Shown: one piece after another, positions 7,898 through 17,019 of the stretch | Position numbering within the stretch: position 1 is the first letter of the stretch | Layout: each line of letters begins with the position of its first letter | Source of the DNA: Methylophilus medardensis | GTDB taxonomy: Bacteria > Pseudomonadota > Gammaproteobacteria > Burkholderiales > Methylophilaceae | DNA length: 64,000 nucleotides | Direction: 5' to 3' (one strand) | Assembly (NCBI RefSeq): GCF_006363915.1 | Contig: NZ_CP040946.1 | The notes under the pieces: generated by a model | Databases searched by the model: none | What the model was told of the DNA's origin: nothing | Seen by the model: the letters and a program-made list of their open reading frames with translations, nothing else | Program-made: the position numbers and the translations under genes

Positions 7898-8680
7898 TCA
7901 GATCGGTTTTTCGCATACCCCCAATGCCAAGGCCTGCAAAACATCCCCTGTGGCGGTATTTTGCACAAAGGCGACGACGCTCAGGTCGCGCTTTTTCCAG
8001 CTGGATTGTAATTGGATTTCGTGGTTTGTATTGGTTTGACCATCTGCACTGAGTTGAAATGGCCCCAGCCATTTGCGCACGACGAAATCATGTTGCAATT
8101 GCTCACCACGGTTTTCACCCGCGTTGACGGTGGATTGCAGGTTGTTTTCTTGTAGTGCGAGGTAATACACCAATGGCCCTGTGGCGCTGCTTTTAATGCC
8201 AGTGAGCACTTGCAATGCGTCAGCCTTGGCGGCAGTGGCGGTGAGTTGAATCTCGGCTTTGGCTGGCATGCGATAGATGTTGGAAATCTCATTTTTAAAC
8301 CGCGCCTCATTTTGCCAACTGCGGCTATCTTGCCCGTTAATGGCAATTTGTGGGGTATACACGCCGCGTGCATGCCCTGTTGCGGCCATTTCACGCTGTC
8401 TTTTGGCAAACGCAGGTTGCGCAAAGCGGTCTTGCCAACCGATGTAATCCCAATAATCCACATGCAACGCGATGGGCACCACGCTAGCGCTGGTTTTTGC
8501 TTGGCTTTTTAGGCGGCTGAGCCACTGGTCAGCGGGTGGACAACTGCTACACCCTTCAGAGGTATATAGCTCAAGTAAGGTGTTTGTTTGTGGGCCGCTC
8601 ACGGCGCTGCATTCTTGCGCCACGGCATTGGCGGTGAATACGATGAGGCACAGCGCTGAGAGTAGAGATTGTGTATGCAT
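7898..8680 (-). CDS. Exported DUF1223 thioredoxin-fold protein
   Basis: 260 aa. Signal peptide of about 21 residues (LSALCLIVFTANAVA). The mature N-terminus has ELYTSEGCSSCPPADQWL, the CxxC-bearing first helix of the DUF1223 family, which has a thioredoxin-like fold. HVDYWDYIGWQDRF and the YTPQIAINGQ loop (position of the cis-Pro) are also typical. The family is periplasmic and its substrate is unknown; a role in thiol-disulfide exchange is inference from the CxxC. The gene stands alone between the PEP-CTERM gene and the ADP-ribosylglycohydrolase. Confidence 0.88.
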   Translation of the reverse strand: MHTQSLLSALCLIVFTANAVAQECSAVSGPQTNTLLELYTSEGCSSCPPADQWLSRLKSQAKTSASVVPIALHVDYWDYIGWQDRFAQPAFAKRQREMAATGHARGVYTPQIAINGQDSRSWQNEARFKNEISNIYRMPAKAEIQLTATAAKADALQVLTGIKSSATGPLVYYLALQENNLQSTVNAGENRGEQLQHDFVVRKWLGPFQLSADGQTNTNHEIQLQSSWKKRDLSVVAFVQNTATGDVLQALALGVCEKPI

Positions 8681-8775
8681 GGTGACACTCCATTGGTTGA
8701 TTCACCATGCTTGGTCGTGTGGTTGGTTTAAACCTTACAACATGACGATGCCTGCCTGTGGTTTAGCCAATCTCT

Positions 8776-9879
8776 TTAACCCTTTGAGGCGGCAAAAAGG
8801 GCGACAAACTGCTCAATTTCTTGGTGAATGGCATCATGCGCGGTGAGGCCGTGAATCCAGCGTTGCGGAATCGCCGCCACGCCCAACGAAGCCCCGAGGA
8901 TGGCGCCTAGCACCGCGCCACGATGGCAGTTGTCTCCGCCGACATTGGTGTTTGCGATCAATGCGCTTTCAAAATCATCATGGTAGCGTGCTGCCAGGTA
9001 GAGCACGGCTGGAAACGATTGGTCGATGTAGCAAGCTGGGCTGAGGATGCCACCGATCACGTCGAGGTCTGCGCTTTGGTTGGCACGCACGCGCTCGATG
9101 ACTTTTGCTGCCGGAAAACCCAAACGGCTGGCGGCTGCGCAAGCCAGCGATTCGGTTTGCGGTTCGGTGTCATTAAACAGATGAAACAATAACTGGCTGA
9201 GCTCAAGCGTATGGCGTTCGAGTTCGGCAGAGCGATGCGTGAGGCGTTGCTGGGTGAGCGCTGCGGTGTTTGTGCTGTTGAGCTCGCCTGCCTGCAAGCT
9301 GGCCATGATCACCATGGGTAGGCTAACCAAGCCGCCCATAGAAGCCGTGTCATGGCCCTCATTGCCCGCGCAGGCTTCTGGCGCATCGCCCTTGGCATAA
9401 TTGGCAAAAAAGTCACGGTGGTAAGATTCAGCGTAGGTGTCGTTGTGCTGATCTGGCTCGGTCATAAAACGCACATAGGCGTTTAAAAAATCTGTAGGGT
9501 TGTAGGCATGGTTTGCAATCAGTGAGCGCAACAAAACGCGGGCGCATAACAAATTGAGTGTGTTATCGCCGGCGTGCATGCCTTGGTGATAATGGCCGTT
9601 AGGCAATCCCCAAAACTGTTTTTTGCCTTTTAAAATCACACTGCCGACAATATCGCCCGCTTGCGGGCCACGGCCGGCTTTGCCGGTGCTGGCCAAGGGC
9701 ATAATCGAGTTAGGATGTTTTGCTTTGGGCGCTTGATAATCACGTATTTGCCCAAAGTCTTGCCAAAGGGCGGCGATGTTATAGTACCAATGCACAGGCA
9801 TCGCCAGTGCGTCACCGATAAACATGCCCCACAGTGCGCCGCGCATACGATCGGCTCTATTGAGTCTTGGGGTGGTCAT
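8776..9879 (-). CDS. ADP-ribosylglycohydrolase family protein (DraG-like)
   Basis: 367 aa cytoplasmic protein of the DraG/ARH fold, which removes ADP-ribose from proteins or small molecules using a dinuclear metal site. RMRGALWGMFIGDALAMP is the N-terminal metal-binding signature. Near residue 315 the usual GGDxDT motif is replaced by VGGDNCHRGAVLGAI. So one metal ligand position is changed, as in a bacterial subgroup whose substrate is not known. HDTASMGG in the middle is also conserved. Neighbours give no clue. The fold assignment is firm; catalytic activity on ADP-ribose is less certain. Confidence 0.85.
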   Translation of the reverse strand: MTTPRLNRADRMRGALWGMFIGDALAMPVHWYYNIAALWQDFGQIRDYQAPKAKHPNSIMPLASTGKAGRGPQAGDIVGSVILKGKKQFWGLPNGHYHQGMHAGDNTLNLLCARVLLRSLIANHAYNPTDFLNAYVRFMTEPDQHNDTYAESYHRDFFANYAKGDAPEACAGNEGHDTASMGGLVSLPMVIMASLQAGELNSTNTAALTQQRLTHRSAELERHTLELSQLLFHLFNDTEPQTESLACAAASRLGFPAAKVIERVRANQSADLDVIGGILSPACYIDQSFPAVLYLAARYHDDFESALIANTNVGGDNCHRGAVLGAILGASLGVAAIPQRWIHGLTAHDAIHQEIEQFVALFAASKG

Positions 9880-9978
9880 TGGCTTTTCCTGTTCATTTTG
9901 CGTTGGTTAGTGTTGATGTCCGAGCATGAGGCCATGATTTTTTGGCGAAGTTCACCCCGCAGGATTTAAAAGCCAGCC

Positions 9979-10021
9979 CCGGGCAGACGCATCTGGCGGA
10001 TATATTTTGTCTGCGACCCGG
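9979..10021. other. Hairpin region upstream of msrB
   Basis: CCGGG-CAGAC (from 9979) pairs with GTCTG-CGA-CCCGG (10009-10021), a 10 bp stem with a three-base bulge and a long loop. CATCTG in the loop (9990-9995) can also pair with CAGATG at 10024-10029, which would make an interleaved fold. This lies in a 250 bp gap between two divergent genes and could be 5' leader structure or chance. Confidence 0.3.
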
Positions 10022-10131
10022 CGCAGATGGCGGCGCATCATTTAAAATATTTTGCAGCGCTGTGACCGAACTAGTTTTTAAGAACCTTATCACAGAAGGT
10101 AGTCTTGCTCCTTAACCTATTGGAACCTTAC

Positions 10132-10575
10132 ATGCTTACTTGGCTAGATATTGAAAAATTTGTGACGCAGGGCAATCCGGCTGCGCCGCAACGTGTGGTT
10201 AAAACCGGCCAGCAATGGCGCAGTTTGCTGTCTCAAGACGTATTTGAAGTGACCCGTAATGCTGGCACAGAGCGTCCATTCAGTTCGCCGATGTGTACGC
10301 ACTTTGAGCCGGGTGTGTATGCCTGCGCCTGTTGCGATACCTTGTTATTTGATTCAACAGAAAAATTTGATTCAGGCACTGGCTGGCCGTCTTTTACCCA
10401 GCCGATTGCCGAAAACACCGTGGCTTATTTTAAGGACGATAGCTTGAGCCGCTCGCGCGTAGAGATCACCTGCAATGTGTGTGATGCACACTTAGGCCAT
10501 GTGTTTCCAGATGGCCCCGCACCTAGCAGGCTGCGCTATTGTGTCAATGCGCTGTCATTGACCCGTAAAACCTAA
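10132..10575 (+). CDS. msrB: Peptide-methionine (R)-S-oxide reductase
   Basis: 147 aa from the ATG at 10132; an in-frame TTG at 10105 would add nine residues. MsrB repairs methionine-R-sulfoxide in oxidised proteins. Visible motifs: two zinc-binding pairs CACC and CNVC, GTGWPSF, LGHVFPDGP and the catalytic Cys in RYCVNALS. The N-terminal YVTQ-like segment (residues 1-35) is longer than in E. coli. It has no signal peptide, so it is cytoplasmic. The gene is convergent with the ABC transporter, and the pair is separated by a large hairpin. Confidence 0.95.
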   Translation: MLTWLDIEKFVTQGNPAAPQRVVKTGQQWRSLLSQDVFEVTRNAGTERPFSSPMCTHFEPGVYACACCDTLLFDSTEKFDSGTGWPSFTQPIAENTVAYFKDDSLSRSRVEITCNVCDAHLGHVFPDGPAPSRLRYCVNALSLTRKT

Positions 10576-10620
10576 GCTACCTTGGCCTGGCTGGGCGCAT
10601 ACGCGTGCCAGCCGCTTAGG
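10571..10620. repeat. Composite inverted repeat between convergent msrB and ABC genes
   Basis: CCTAAGC (10571-10577) pairs with GCTTAGG (10614-10620), and inside it GGCTGG (10589-10594) pairs with CCAGCC (10608-10613), with an 11-base bulge. It overlaps the 3' ends of both genes. There is no T-run; it may protect or stop both transcripts. Confidence 0.5.
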
Positions 10621-12430
10621 CCTCCGATTGTGATTGCTGCGCACGCCACATCTCAGCATAGCGTTGGCCTTGCATTAACAATGACTCATGCGTACCTCTC
10701 TCGATGATTTGGCCCTCTGCCATGACTAAAATCTGATGGGCATGCGTGATGGTTGAGAGGCGGTGCGCAATGATCAATGTGGTGCGGTTTTTGGCCAACT
10801 CGTTGAGTTCTTTTTGAATCGAACGCTCGGTCTCTGAATCCAAGGCAGAGGTGGCCTCGTCAAACACCAGCAATGCTGGGTTTTTGAGCAGTGTGCGGGC
10901 AATGGCCACCCGCTGTTTTTCTCCGCCCGATAGCTTGAGCCCGCGCTCGCCTACGTCTGTGTTGTAGGCATCGGGCAGCCGCATAATAAAGTCATGAATC
11001 TGCGCAGCGCGTGCGGCCGCTTCAATATCTGCCTGACTAGCGCCTGGTTTGCCATAGCCGATGTTAAAGCCAATGGTATCGTTAAACAGCACGGTATCTT
11101 GCGGCACAATGCCGACTGCTTGTCTGAGGCTATCTTGCCGCACCGATTTAATCGCTTGGCCGTCGATGTAAATCGCGCCTGATTGCACATCATAAAAGCG
11201 AAATAGCAAGCGGGCTAAAGTGCTTTTGCCAGCGCCGCTGTGCCCAACCACCGCAGTGGTTTGCCCGGGTAAGATCTCAAATGACAGCTGATTTAAGATG
11301 CCACGGTTTGATTCATAGTGAAAACTCACGTTTTCAAACTTCACATGTGGGCCCAGCGCCGGGGAGTGAATCACCAGCGCGGGCGCATACGGCACATCTG
11401 CGATTTCTTGATCGGTCTCCAGCAAATGGAACATGCGATCAATGTCTGTCAACGATTGCTTCATCTCTCGATAAAGCACGCCTAAAAAATTGAGTGGAAT
11501 ATACAGCTGAATCATCAGCACGTTCACCAACACCAAATCGCCGATGGTGAGTTTGCCGCTGGCAACGCCTTGGCTGGCTAAGCCTAAAATACACACCAGA
11601 CCAATCACGATGATGGTTTGCTGACCAAAGTTTAAAAACGCCAGCGATTTTTGCGATTTCACCGCCGCTTGTGCATATTTTTTCAGGTTGACATCATAAC
11701 GGGCAGATTCGTACTGTTCATTACCAAAGTACTTCACCGTCTCAAAGTTAATCAAAGAGTCGACCGCATTTTGGTTGGCTTTAGAATCCAATTGATTCAT
11801 CTCGCGTCTGAAGTGGGTGCGCCACTCGGTCACCACCACGGTAAACACCACATAACAAAGCAGCGCAATAAACGTGACCAGCACAAACCAGATGTCATAG
11901 GCGAATAAAAAGTAGCCCAGCACCATGGCTAACTCAATTAGCGTGGGGATGATGCTATAGAGTGAAAACGAAATGAGAGATTGAATGCCGCGGGTGCCGC
12001 GTTCAATATCGCGCGTCATGCCCCCGGTTTGCCGCGATAGGTGAAAGCGCAACGATAACGCATGTAAGTGATTGAACACTTGCAAGCCAACCTGCCGCAC
12101 AGCTTGCTCGGTCACCTTAGAAAAAATCAGTTCACGTAGCTCGGCAAATAGCGAGGCCGATAGCCGCAACAGCCCATAGCCGACAATCAAACTCACCGGC
12201 ACCACTAACAATGCTTGCGCCGTGGTTTGGATGCTCATCGCATCTATAATTTTTTTCAGCATAATCGGCACGCCCAAGTTGGCGGCCTTGGCCACCACCA
12301 GGCACAACAAAGTAAAGATGATGCGCGCCTTGTAAGCGGTCAGATAGGGCAATAAGTTTTGAATCACTTTCCAATCTTGCGATTGGCGTTTTTGCATCGC
12401 CGGCGGGGGATCACTTTTAAAGTGCTGCAT
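10616..12430 (-). CDS. Atm1/ABCB7-type ABC exporter, fused permease and ATPase
   Basis: 604 aa half-transporter with six membrane helices (about residues 35-315) and a C-terminal ATPase. Walker A is GHSGAGKST (about 396-404), signature LSGGEKQRVAIART, Walker B LLVFDEATSALD, then the H-loop IIAHRLST. INFETVKYFGNE just after the fourth helix is the hallmark of the Atm1/HMT1 group. In bacteria these export glutathione-linked metals or polysulfides across the inner membrane. The exact substrate cannot be read from sequence, but a thiol/metal detoxification role fits the nearby msrB and ovothiol genes. A Sel1-repeat gene lies 57 bp upstream in the same direction. Confidence 0.92.
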   Translation of the reverse strand: MQHFKSDPPPAMQKRQSQDWKVIQNLLPYLTAYKARIIFTLLCLVVAKAANLGVPIMLKKIIDAMSIQTTAQALLVVPVSLIVGYGLLRLSASLFAELRELIFSKVTEQAVRQVGLQVFNHLHALSLRFHLSRQTGGMTRDIERGTRGIQSLISFSLYSIIPTLIELAMVLGYFLFAYDIWFVLVTFIALLCYVVFTVVVTEWRTHFRREMNQLDSKANQNAVDSLINFETVKYFGNEQYESARYDVNLKKYAQAAVKSQKSLAFLNFGQQTIIVIGLVCILGLASQGVASGKLTIGDLVLVNVLMIQLYIPLNFLGVLYREMKQSLTDIDRMFHLLETDQEIADVPYAPALVIHSPALGPHVKFENVSFHYESNRGILNQLSFEILPGQTTAVVGHSGAGKSTLARLLFRFYDVQSGAIYIDGQAIKSVRQDSLRQAVGIVPQDTVLFNDTIGFNIGYGKPGASQADIEAAARAAQIHDFIMRLPDAYNTDVGERGLKLSGGEKQRVAIARTLLKNPALLVFDEATSALDSETERSIQKELNELAKNRTTLIIAHRLSTITHAHQILVMAEGQIIERGTHESLLMQGQRYAEMWRAQQSQSEA

Positions 12431-12487
12431 AGGGGTGACTCAAATCAACGTTAGAAAAAAATGGCAGTGTCAAAGCGCGCATGTGGC

Positions 12488-13195
12488 TTATTCACAGCCT
12501 TTGAGCTGTTGGTTTTTGCACTGCGCCGCCAACTGGGTGGCAGTGGTGACTTGCTCGGGGGTTAACTGCGCGACGGTGTAGTTGAGCATTTTGGCGTGGC
12601 GGCTGGCAAAGCGCTTGTCTTCGTTTTGCGTGGCCAGCATTAACCACATGGCCGCTTTGACCGTATCTTGTTGCACCCCCGTACCATGCATGTAGAGGTT
12701 GGCCAGATAGCCTTGCGCTTCACTGTTATTGTTGCTTGCGGCCATATTCAGCCATTGATAAGCGGCAGCTAAGTCTTGCGGAATCACATCGCCGCGGTAA
12801 TACAACATGCCCAAATTCAGCTGCGACTTGACGTGGCCGAGGGTGGCCGCCTGTTGGTAATATTGCGCGGCTTCGGCATAACTGATGCGCTGAATTTCAC
12901 GTCTGAACACCATAGAGGCCAGCGTATACTGCGCTTCTTTGTCATTTAACGCGGCAGATTTTGTAAACCAGTTCACCGCCTCGTCTAAGTTTTGCGCCAC
13001 ACCATCGCCATATTGGTACATCAGACCTAGGTTGTAGCAGGCCTTGGCATCGTTTTGATTCGCCAGCGACAGGTAAATGGCATGCGCGCCGGCAAAGTCT
13101 TTCTGGGACAGCTTGAGTTTGGCTTCTTCGAGGGTATTGGCCTGCACCAAACTACAAAGCAACATGCCTAAGATGAACCACCGTAATTGCATCAT
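12488..13195 (-). CDS. Exported Sel1-repeat protein
   Basis: 235 aa. A signal peptide (about 18 residues, LGMLLCSLVQA) is followed by four or five Sel1-like repeats of about 36 residues, recognisable from ACYNLGLMYQYGDGV, AQYTLASMV, SQLNLGMLYYRGD and AQGYLANLYMHGTGV. Such solenoids bind partner proteins in the periplasm and have no catalytic activity. The C-terminus holds two Cys (QCKNQQLKGC) that could pair. It shares direction with the ABC exporter and the ovo genes, but 70 bp gaps make a single operon uncertain. Confidence 0.9.
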   Translation of the reverse strand: MMQLRWFILGMLLCSLVQANTLEEAKLKLSQKDFAGAHAIYLSLANQNDAKACYNLGLMYQYGDGVAQNLDEAVNWFTKSAALNDKEAQYTLASMVFRREIQRISYAEAAQYYQQAATLGHVKSQLNLGMLYYRGDVIPQDLAAAYQWLNMAASNNNSEAQGYLANLYMHGTGVQQDTVKAAMWLMLATQNEDKRFASRHAKMLNYTVAQLTPEQVTTATQLAAQCKNQQLKGCE

Positions 13196-13266
13196 GTGTA
13201 ACCCTCAAGTGAATGGATGTTGAATTGGTTGAAACATTGCGTGAAGCCGTGGTGATCGCTTAAGCC

Positions 13267-14499
13267 TCATTCAACGCGATGTGCTTTCAAGGCGTCACGC
13301 AAGCGCGTGAGTGCCGCAATGACATTGGCTTTGGGGGTGCCGATATTCATGCGCATAAAGCCCTCCCCACCGTGGCCAAACATTGCGCCGGGCGATAAGC
13401 CTAATTGCGCTTCTTCAATAAAAAAACGATTCAACGCAGCATCATCCAGCTGTAATTTTCGGCAATCTAACCAGACCAAATAGGTGCCTTGCGGGCTGAT
13501 GACGTCGATGGACGGTAACTGCGATCGTATGAAAGCAATCGCCGCATCGCGGTTGTCTTGTAAATAGGCCATCAGGTCTGTTAACCAGTCCGAACCCTCG
13601 CGATAGGCCGCTTCAAAGGCGACCAGATTGAAAGGGTTGGTGACAGAAACGCCCATGTTGCGCAGGTGGGTCTGGATGGCCTGCCGCTGTGCCGGATTTG
13701 GGACAATCAAGGCAGAGAGACCCAAGCCCGGAATGTTAAAGGTTTTGCTCGGCGACACCGCGGTGATGACCCGGTGTGATGCCTCTGCCGCATCGCTGGC
13801 GTCAGCCTCTAGCGCTAAGCGACTCAAGGGGTGATGCTGTGCCTCGGTATAGACCAAATCGGCATGAATTTCATCAGACAGAATCGTCAAGTCGTGGGCT
13901 TCAGCAACAGCCAACAATGCTTGCAGCGTTTCTTTTTGCCACACACGGCCTACCGGGTTGTGCGGCGAGCAGAGCAGCATCAGGCGAGCGTCTTTGGCGC
14001 ATACTGCTAGCTGTGCCATATCCATCTGGTATTGCGGATTGCCGGTGCCATCGTCTGTAAGCACCAGTGGGTTTTCAATTAAACGACGGTTTTGCTGGGT
14101 GACTGCTGAAAAAAATGGAAAGTAAACCGGCGGTTGCACAATCACACCGTCTTGCGCCGCTGTGAGCGCGGCCACCACTAGGTTGAGTGAGGGCACGACG
14201 CCAGGCGTGAGCACAATCCATTCACGCTTGACCACCCAGTCATACTTGACGCGCAACCAGTCGATCAGTGCTTCATACAGGCTGTCAGGTGCTAAGGTAT
14301 AACCAAATACCGGGTGATTGGCTCTGGCTTGTAGCGCATTGGTGATGGCCGCAGGCACTGCAAAGTCCATATCGGCCACCCACATCGGCATGACATCGCT
14401 GCGACCAAACGTGACAGATCTGCCATCATATTTGAGCGATTGCGTATGCGCGCGTGCAATGGGTTGATCAAACAAATGGGTCAACGGATGCGTTCCCAA
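13267..14499 (-). CDS. ovoB: PLP-dependent sulfoxide lyase of ovothiol synthesis (MalY/PatB family)
   Basis: 410 aa fold-type I aminotransferase-like enzyme of the MalY/PatB C-S lyase group. PLP motifs are visible: CSPHNPVGRVW, LSDEIHADLVY and the Schiff-base lysine in SPSKTFNIPGL. By itself it would be called a cystathionine beta-lyase. But it starts 19 bases inside the end of ovoA, and OvoB, the second ovothiol enzyme, is exactly such a lyase: it cleaves the 5-histidylcysteine sulfoxide made by OvoA to 5-mercaptohistidine, with pyruvate and ammonia. The ovoB name rests on this context, which is strong. Full length, no signal peptide. Confidence 0.85.
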   Translation of the reverse strand: MGTHPLTHLFDQPIARAHTQSLKYDGRSVTFGRSDVMPMWVADMDFAVPAAITNALQARANHPVFGYTLAPDSLYEALIDWLRVKYDWVVKREWIVLTPGVVPSLNLVVAALTAAQDGVIVQPPVYFPFFSAVTQQNRRLIENPLVLTDDGTGNPQYQMDMAQLAVCAKDARLMLLCSPHNPVGRVWQKETLQALLAVAEAHDLTILSDEIHADLVYTEAQHHPLSRLALEADASDAAEASHRVITAVSPSKTFNIPGLGLSALIVPNPAQRQAIQTHLRNMGVSVTNPFNLVAFEAAYREGSDWLTDLMAYLQDNRDAAIAFIRSQLPSIDVISPQGTYLVWLDCRKLQLDDAALNRFFIEEAQLGLSPGAMFGHGGEGFMRMNIGTPKANVIAALTRLRDALKAHRVE

Positions 14500-16586
14500 A
14501 GCGTGACTTCTGACAGGCTATGCTGAAACTTGTGCCGTGTTTCACGAATCACAAATGGGATTTCAACCGGCGCTTGCAGCAACTTAAAGTGTTGCCCCAG
14601 AATAGTTTTTAAACCATCGAGCGTAGTCACATTTTCACCGTCTTTTTTATAGCCACCGATCCACTCTTCTTTTGGCGTGTGTTCTTCCAGCCAAGTATAG
14701 GGTGAAGTCAGCATGAGCACGCCGCCGACATTTAAACGCGCGTGTATGCTGTTTAAAAATTGGCGCGGGCTATAAAGCCGATCAATTAAATTGGCCGCAA
14801 GAATAAAATCGTAGCCGGTGAATTGTGGTTTGAGGTTGCAAGCATCCCCTTGCCAAAAATCCACTTTATTTGCCACATCATTTAAACCAAGCGCTTGCAA
14901 GCTGCGCTCTTGATAGCTGACTAAATCTCCCTCGTTGACCATGGTGTAACGCACCACGCCTTGCTGGGCTAATTTGAGGGCTAAACCAATAAAGCGGGCA
15001 GAAAAGTCGATGCCGGTGACGTGGTCAAAATGTTTGGCTAGCTCAAACGTCGCACGTCCGGTGGCACAGCCTAAATCCAGTGCCGTTTTGGTTTGTTTGG
15101 AGGGAAAGTGCTGGATGGCAAAATCGCTCAGCGCTTTCGGAAAATTGGGCACACCATAGTAGGTGTCTCCATAATGAAACTCAGCATATTCAGACAGTTG
15201 TTTATCTGATTCATAATGCGATGCATTATCTTCAATGGGGGTGTCGGTCACGATGTAGCGGAATCCTGCATGTTGAAAAAAATGTCGTCTAAACGCATAA
15301 CGGGCACTTTTAATGGCCTCGTTACCGGTTGAAATCCATGAGCCGCCCTTGATCAAATTATGACGGCCATCATAGGTCGGCGTCGTAAAGTCATCATACA
15401 AGGGGTGCACTTTAAAGCCATCAAATGGAAAAATAGGCGTTTCGGTCCATTGCCAAACATTGCCTACCACATCATGTAAGTCACCATGTGCAAACTGGTT
15501 GACCGGGCAGGACGAGGCAAAATGGTCCACAAACAGGTTGGCGTTGGTGCCCCCGGCGATTATTTCATCCGACAAGCCAGCGTGTTCATACATGCTATAC
15601 CACTCGTGTTCGGTGGGCATGCGTACCGGCTTGCCCAGTTGAATGGCTTGCCAATTGCAAAATGCTTTTGCCTCATGATAATTCACCTCCACCGGCCAGC
15701 TCCAAGGCATCTCGATTTCAGTGGTCATTAAGCGCAGCTTCCAGCCGTTCGCCTGTTTTACCCAAAAAGTGGGATGCTCGGCATGGGTGTATTGTTGCCA
15801 AGCCAACCCTTCTTCTTGCCAGTATTGCGCATCCTGATAGCCGCCAGCCTCAACAAAAGCTAAAAACTCCGCATTGGAAGTGAGGTATTTTGCGGCTTGA
15901 AACGCCGGGCAATCTGCGCTGAATTGACCATATTCGTTATCCCAGCCGTAATAATCGGCGGATTTGGTTAACGTAATACTGCGCGCTGGAATCCCCACCA
16001 GTTGGTTGGTGGGCGCCGGCACATCCACCGCTTGGCAGGGTGCCCAATCGGCTGTGGATTGCACAAATTGCAAGGCATGTTGCCGAATCAGGACGGAGCT
16101 GGTTTCTAAGTGGATGCGCTCATGCTCAATGCCCATCAAGATTGGCCACCATGGGCTATCCCAGTCGATAGGCAAATTGAACGGTAAGCTATTGATCAGC
16201 GCGTCAACCACCTGGCGTACGTTGGCACGATACGCTTTGACCGCTGCGGGCGTCGGCCATTGGTAGTTCATCTCGTTTACATCATCCCAGCCCATTTCAT
16301 CGACGCCTACTGCAAACATCGACTCAAACTGCGGGTTCACACGCTCAGAAATTAAGCCCGCCAAGATCAGTTTGTTGATGAAAAAAGTATTGGTATGGCC
16401 GTAATAAAAAATCAGAGGATGTCTTAAGGCAATCGGTTTGACGTAATAGGCCTCGTCATTTTTTAACAGCTTGAATAAAGCTTCGTATAAATCTGCAGTT
16501 TCATGAAAATAAGCCCGTACTTGCTCACGCGTGACAATGGTTTGCTGGTTACTGATTAAAAGGCTGCGATTGGGATGTTGGTTCAT
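14481..16586 (-). CDS. ovoA: 5-histidylcysteine sulfoxide synthase / mercaptohistidine N-methyltransferase
   Basis: 701 aa iron enzyme that joins cysteine to histidine with oxygen, and through its C-terminal domain methylates the mercaptohistidine to ovothiol A. An N-terminal DinB-like domain has the iron-binding HX3HXE motif (H155, H159, E161 in HERIHLE) and an earlier His in YYGHTNTFF. The middle FGE-sulfatase domain (about 200-440) shows PVRMPTEHEWY, DVVGNVWQWTETP, IKGGSW and ARYAFRRHF. The C-terminal methyltransferase has ALDLGCATGRATFELA. Length and domain order match the fused OvoA of Proteobacteria. The 3' end overlaps ovoB by 19 bases. Confidence 0.95.
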   Translation of the reverse strand: MNQHPNRSLLISNQQTIVTREQVRAYFHETADLYEALFKLLKNDEAYYVKPIALRHPLIFYYGHTNTFFINKLILAGLISERVNPQFESMFAVGVDEMGWDDVNEMNYQWPTPAAVKAYRANVRQVVDALINSLPFNLPIDWDSPWWPILMGIEHERIHLETSSVLIRQHALQFVQSTADWAPCQAVDVPAPTNQLVGIPARSITLTKSADYYGWDNEYGQFSADCPAFQAAKYLTSNAEFLAFVEAGGYQDAQYWQEEGLAWQQYTHAEHPTFWVKQANGWKLRLMTTEIEMPWSWPVEVNYHEAKAFCNWQAIQLGKPVRMPTEHEWYSMYEHAGLSDEIIAGGTNANLFVDHFASSCPVNQFAHGDLHDVVGNVWQWTETPIFPFDGFKVHPLYDDFTTPTYDGRHNLIKGGSWISTGNEAIKSARYAFRRHFFQHAGFRYIVTDTPIEDNASHYESDKQLSEYAEFHYGDTYYGVPNFPKALSDFAIQHFPSKQTKTALDLGCATGRATFELAKHFDHVTGIDFSARFIGLALKLAQQGVVRYTMVNEGDLVSYQERSLQALGLNDVANKVDFWQGDACNLKPQFTGYDFILAANLIDRLYSPRQFLNSIHARLNVGGVLMLTSPYTWLEEHTPKEEWIGGYKKDGENVTTLDGLKTILGQHFKLLQAPVEIPFVIRETRHKFQHSLSEVTLWERIR

Positions 16587-17019
16587 ATCTTCTAATAATT
16601 GGGTTTGTGTCTGCGGTGACAGACAATCAGTGCGGTTTGGTGATTCATCCTTAAAGCGATTGTGTTCAACCTCACAATGCGCAGTTAAAAAGCATGGATC
16701 ACCCAGTTCAAAGGACCTCTCTTTGTGAGGTCTTTCACCGTATTAGTTCATTCAATGCCCGTGAAAAAATGACACAACGGTCAGCGTGATTCAGTAGTTC
16801 AACAATTGCGTACATATTAACACTGCGCGACCATGGCGGCGTCACGGTTGCCATCATTCAATGGCGTCCTCCAGTCCATTGCGCGGCATGGCAGGTGAGT
16901 CTCACAGCGGCGATTGCTTTTGATCAGGTTTATTTTGAATTGTTTGTAAGGCGGCGGCTTTTCTGGCGACGAAGTGATGTTAGCTAACACCTTTTCTAAT
17001 TCTTTCTGGAGTCAATCAA
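16587..17019. other. 433 bp intergenic region between divergent ovoA and EF-hand genes
   Basis: No coding frame with a ribosome site was found. It must hold the promoters for both directions. One hairpin is visible at 16710-16735 (AAAGGACCTC / GAGGTCTTT with one bulged G, 7-base loop), about 125 bases upstream of ovoA, without a good T-run. A GGAG precedes the ATG at 17020. Confidence 0.6.
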
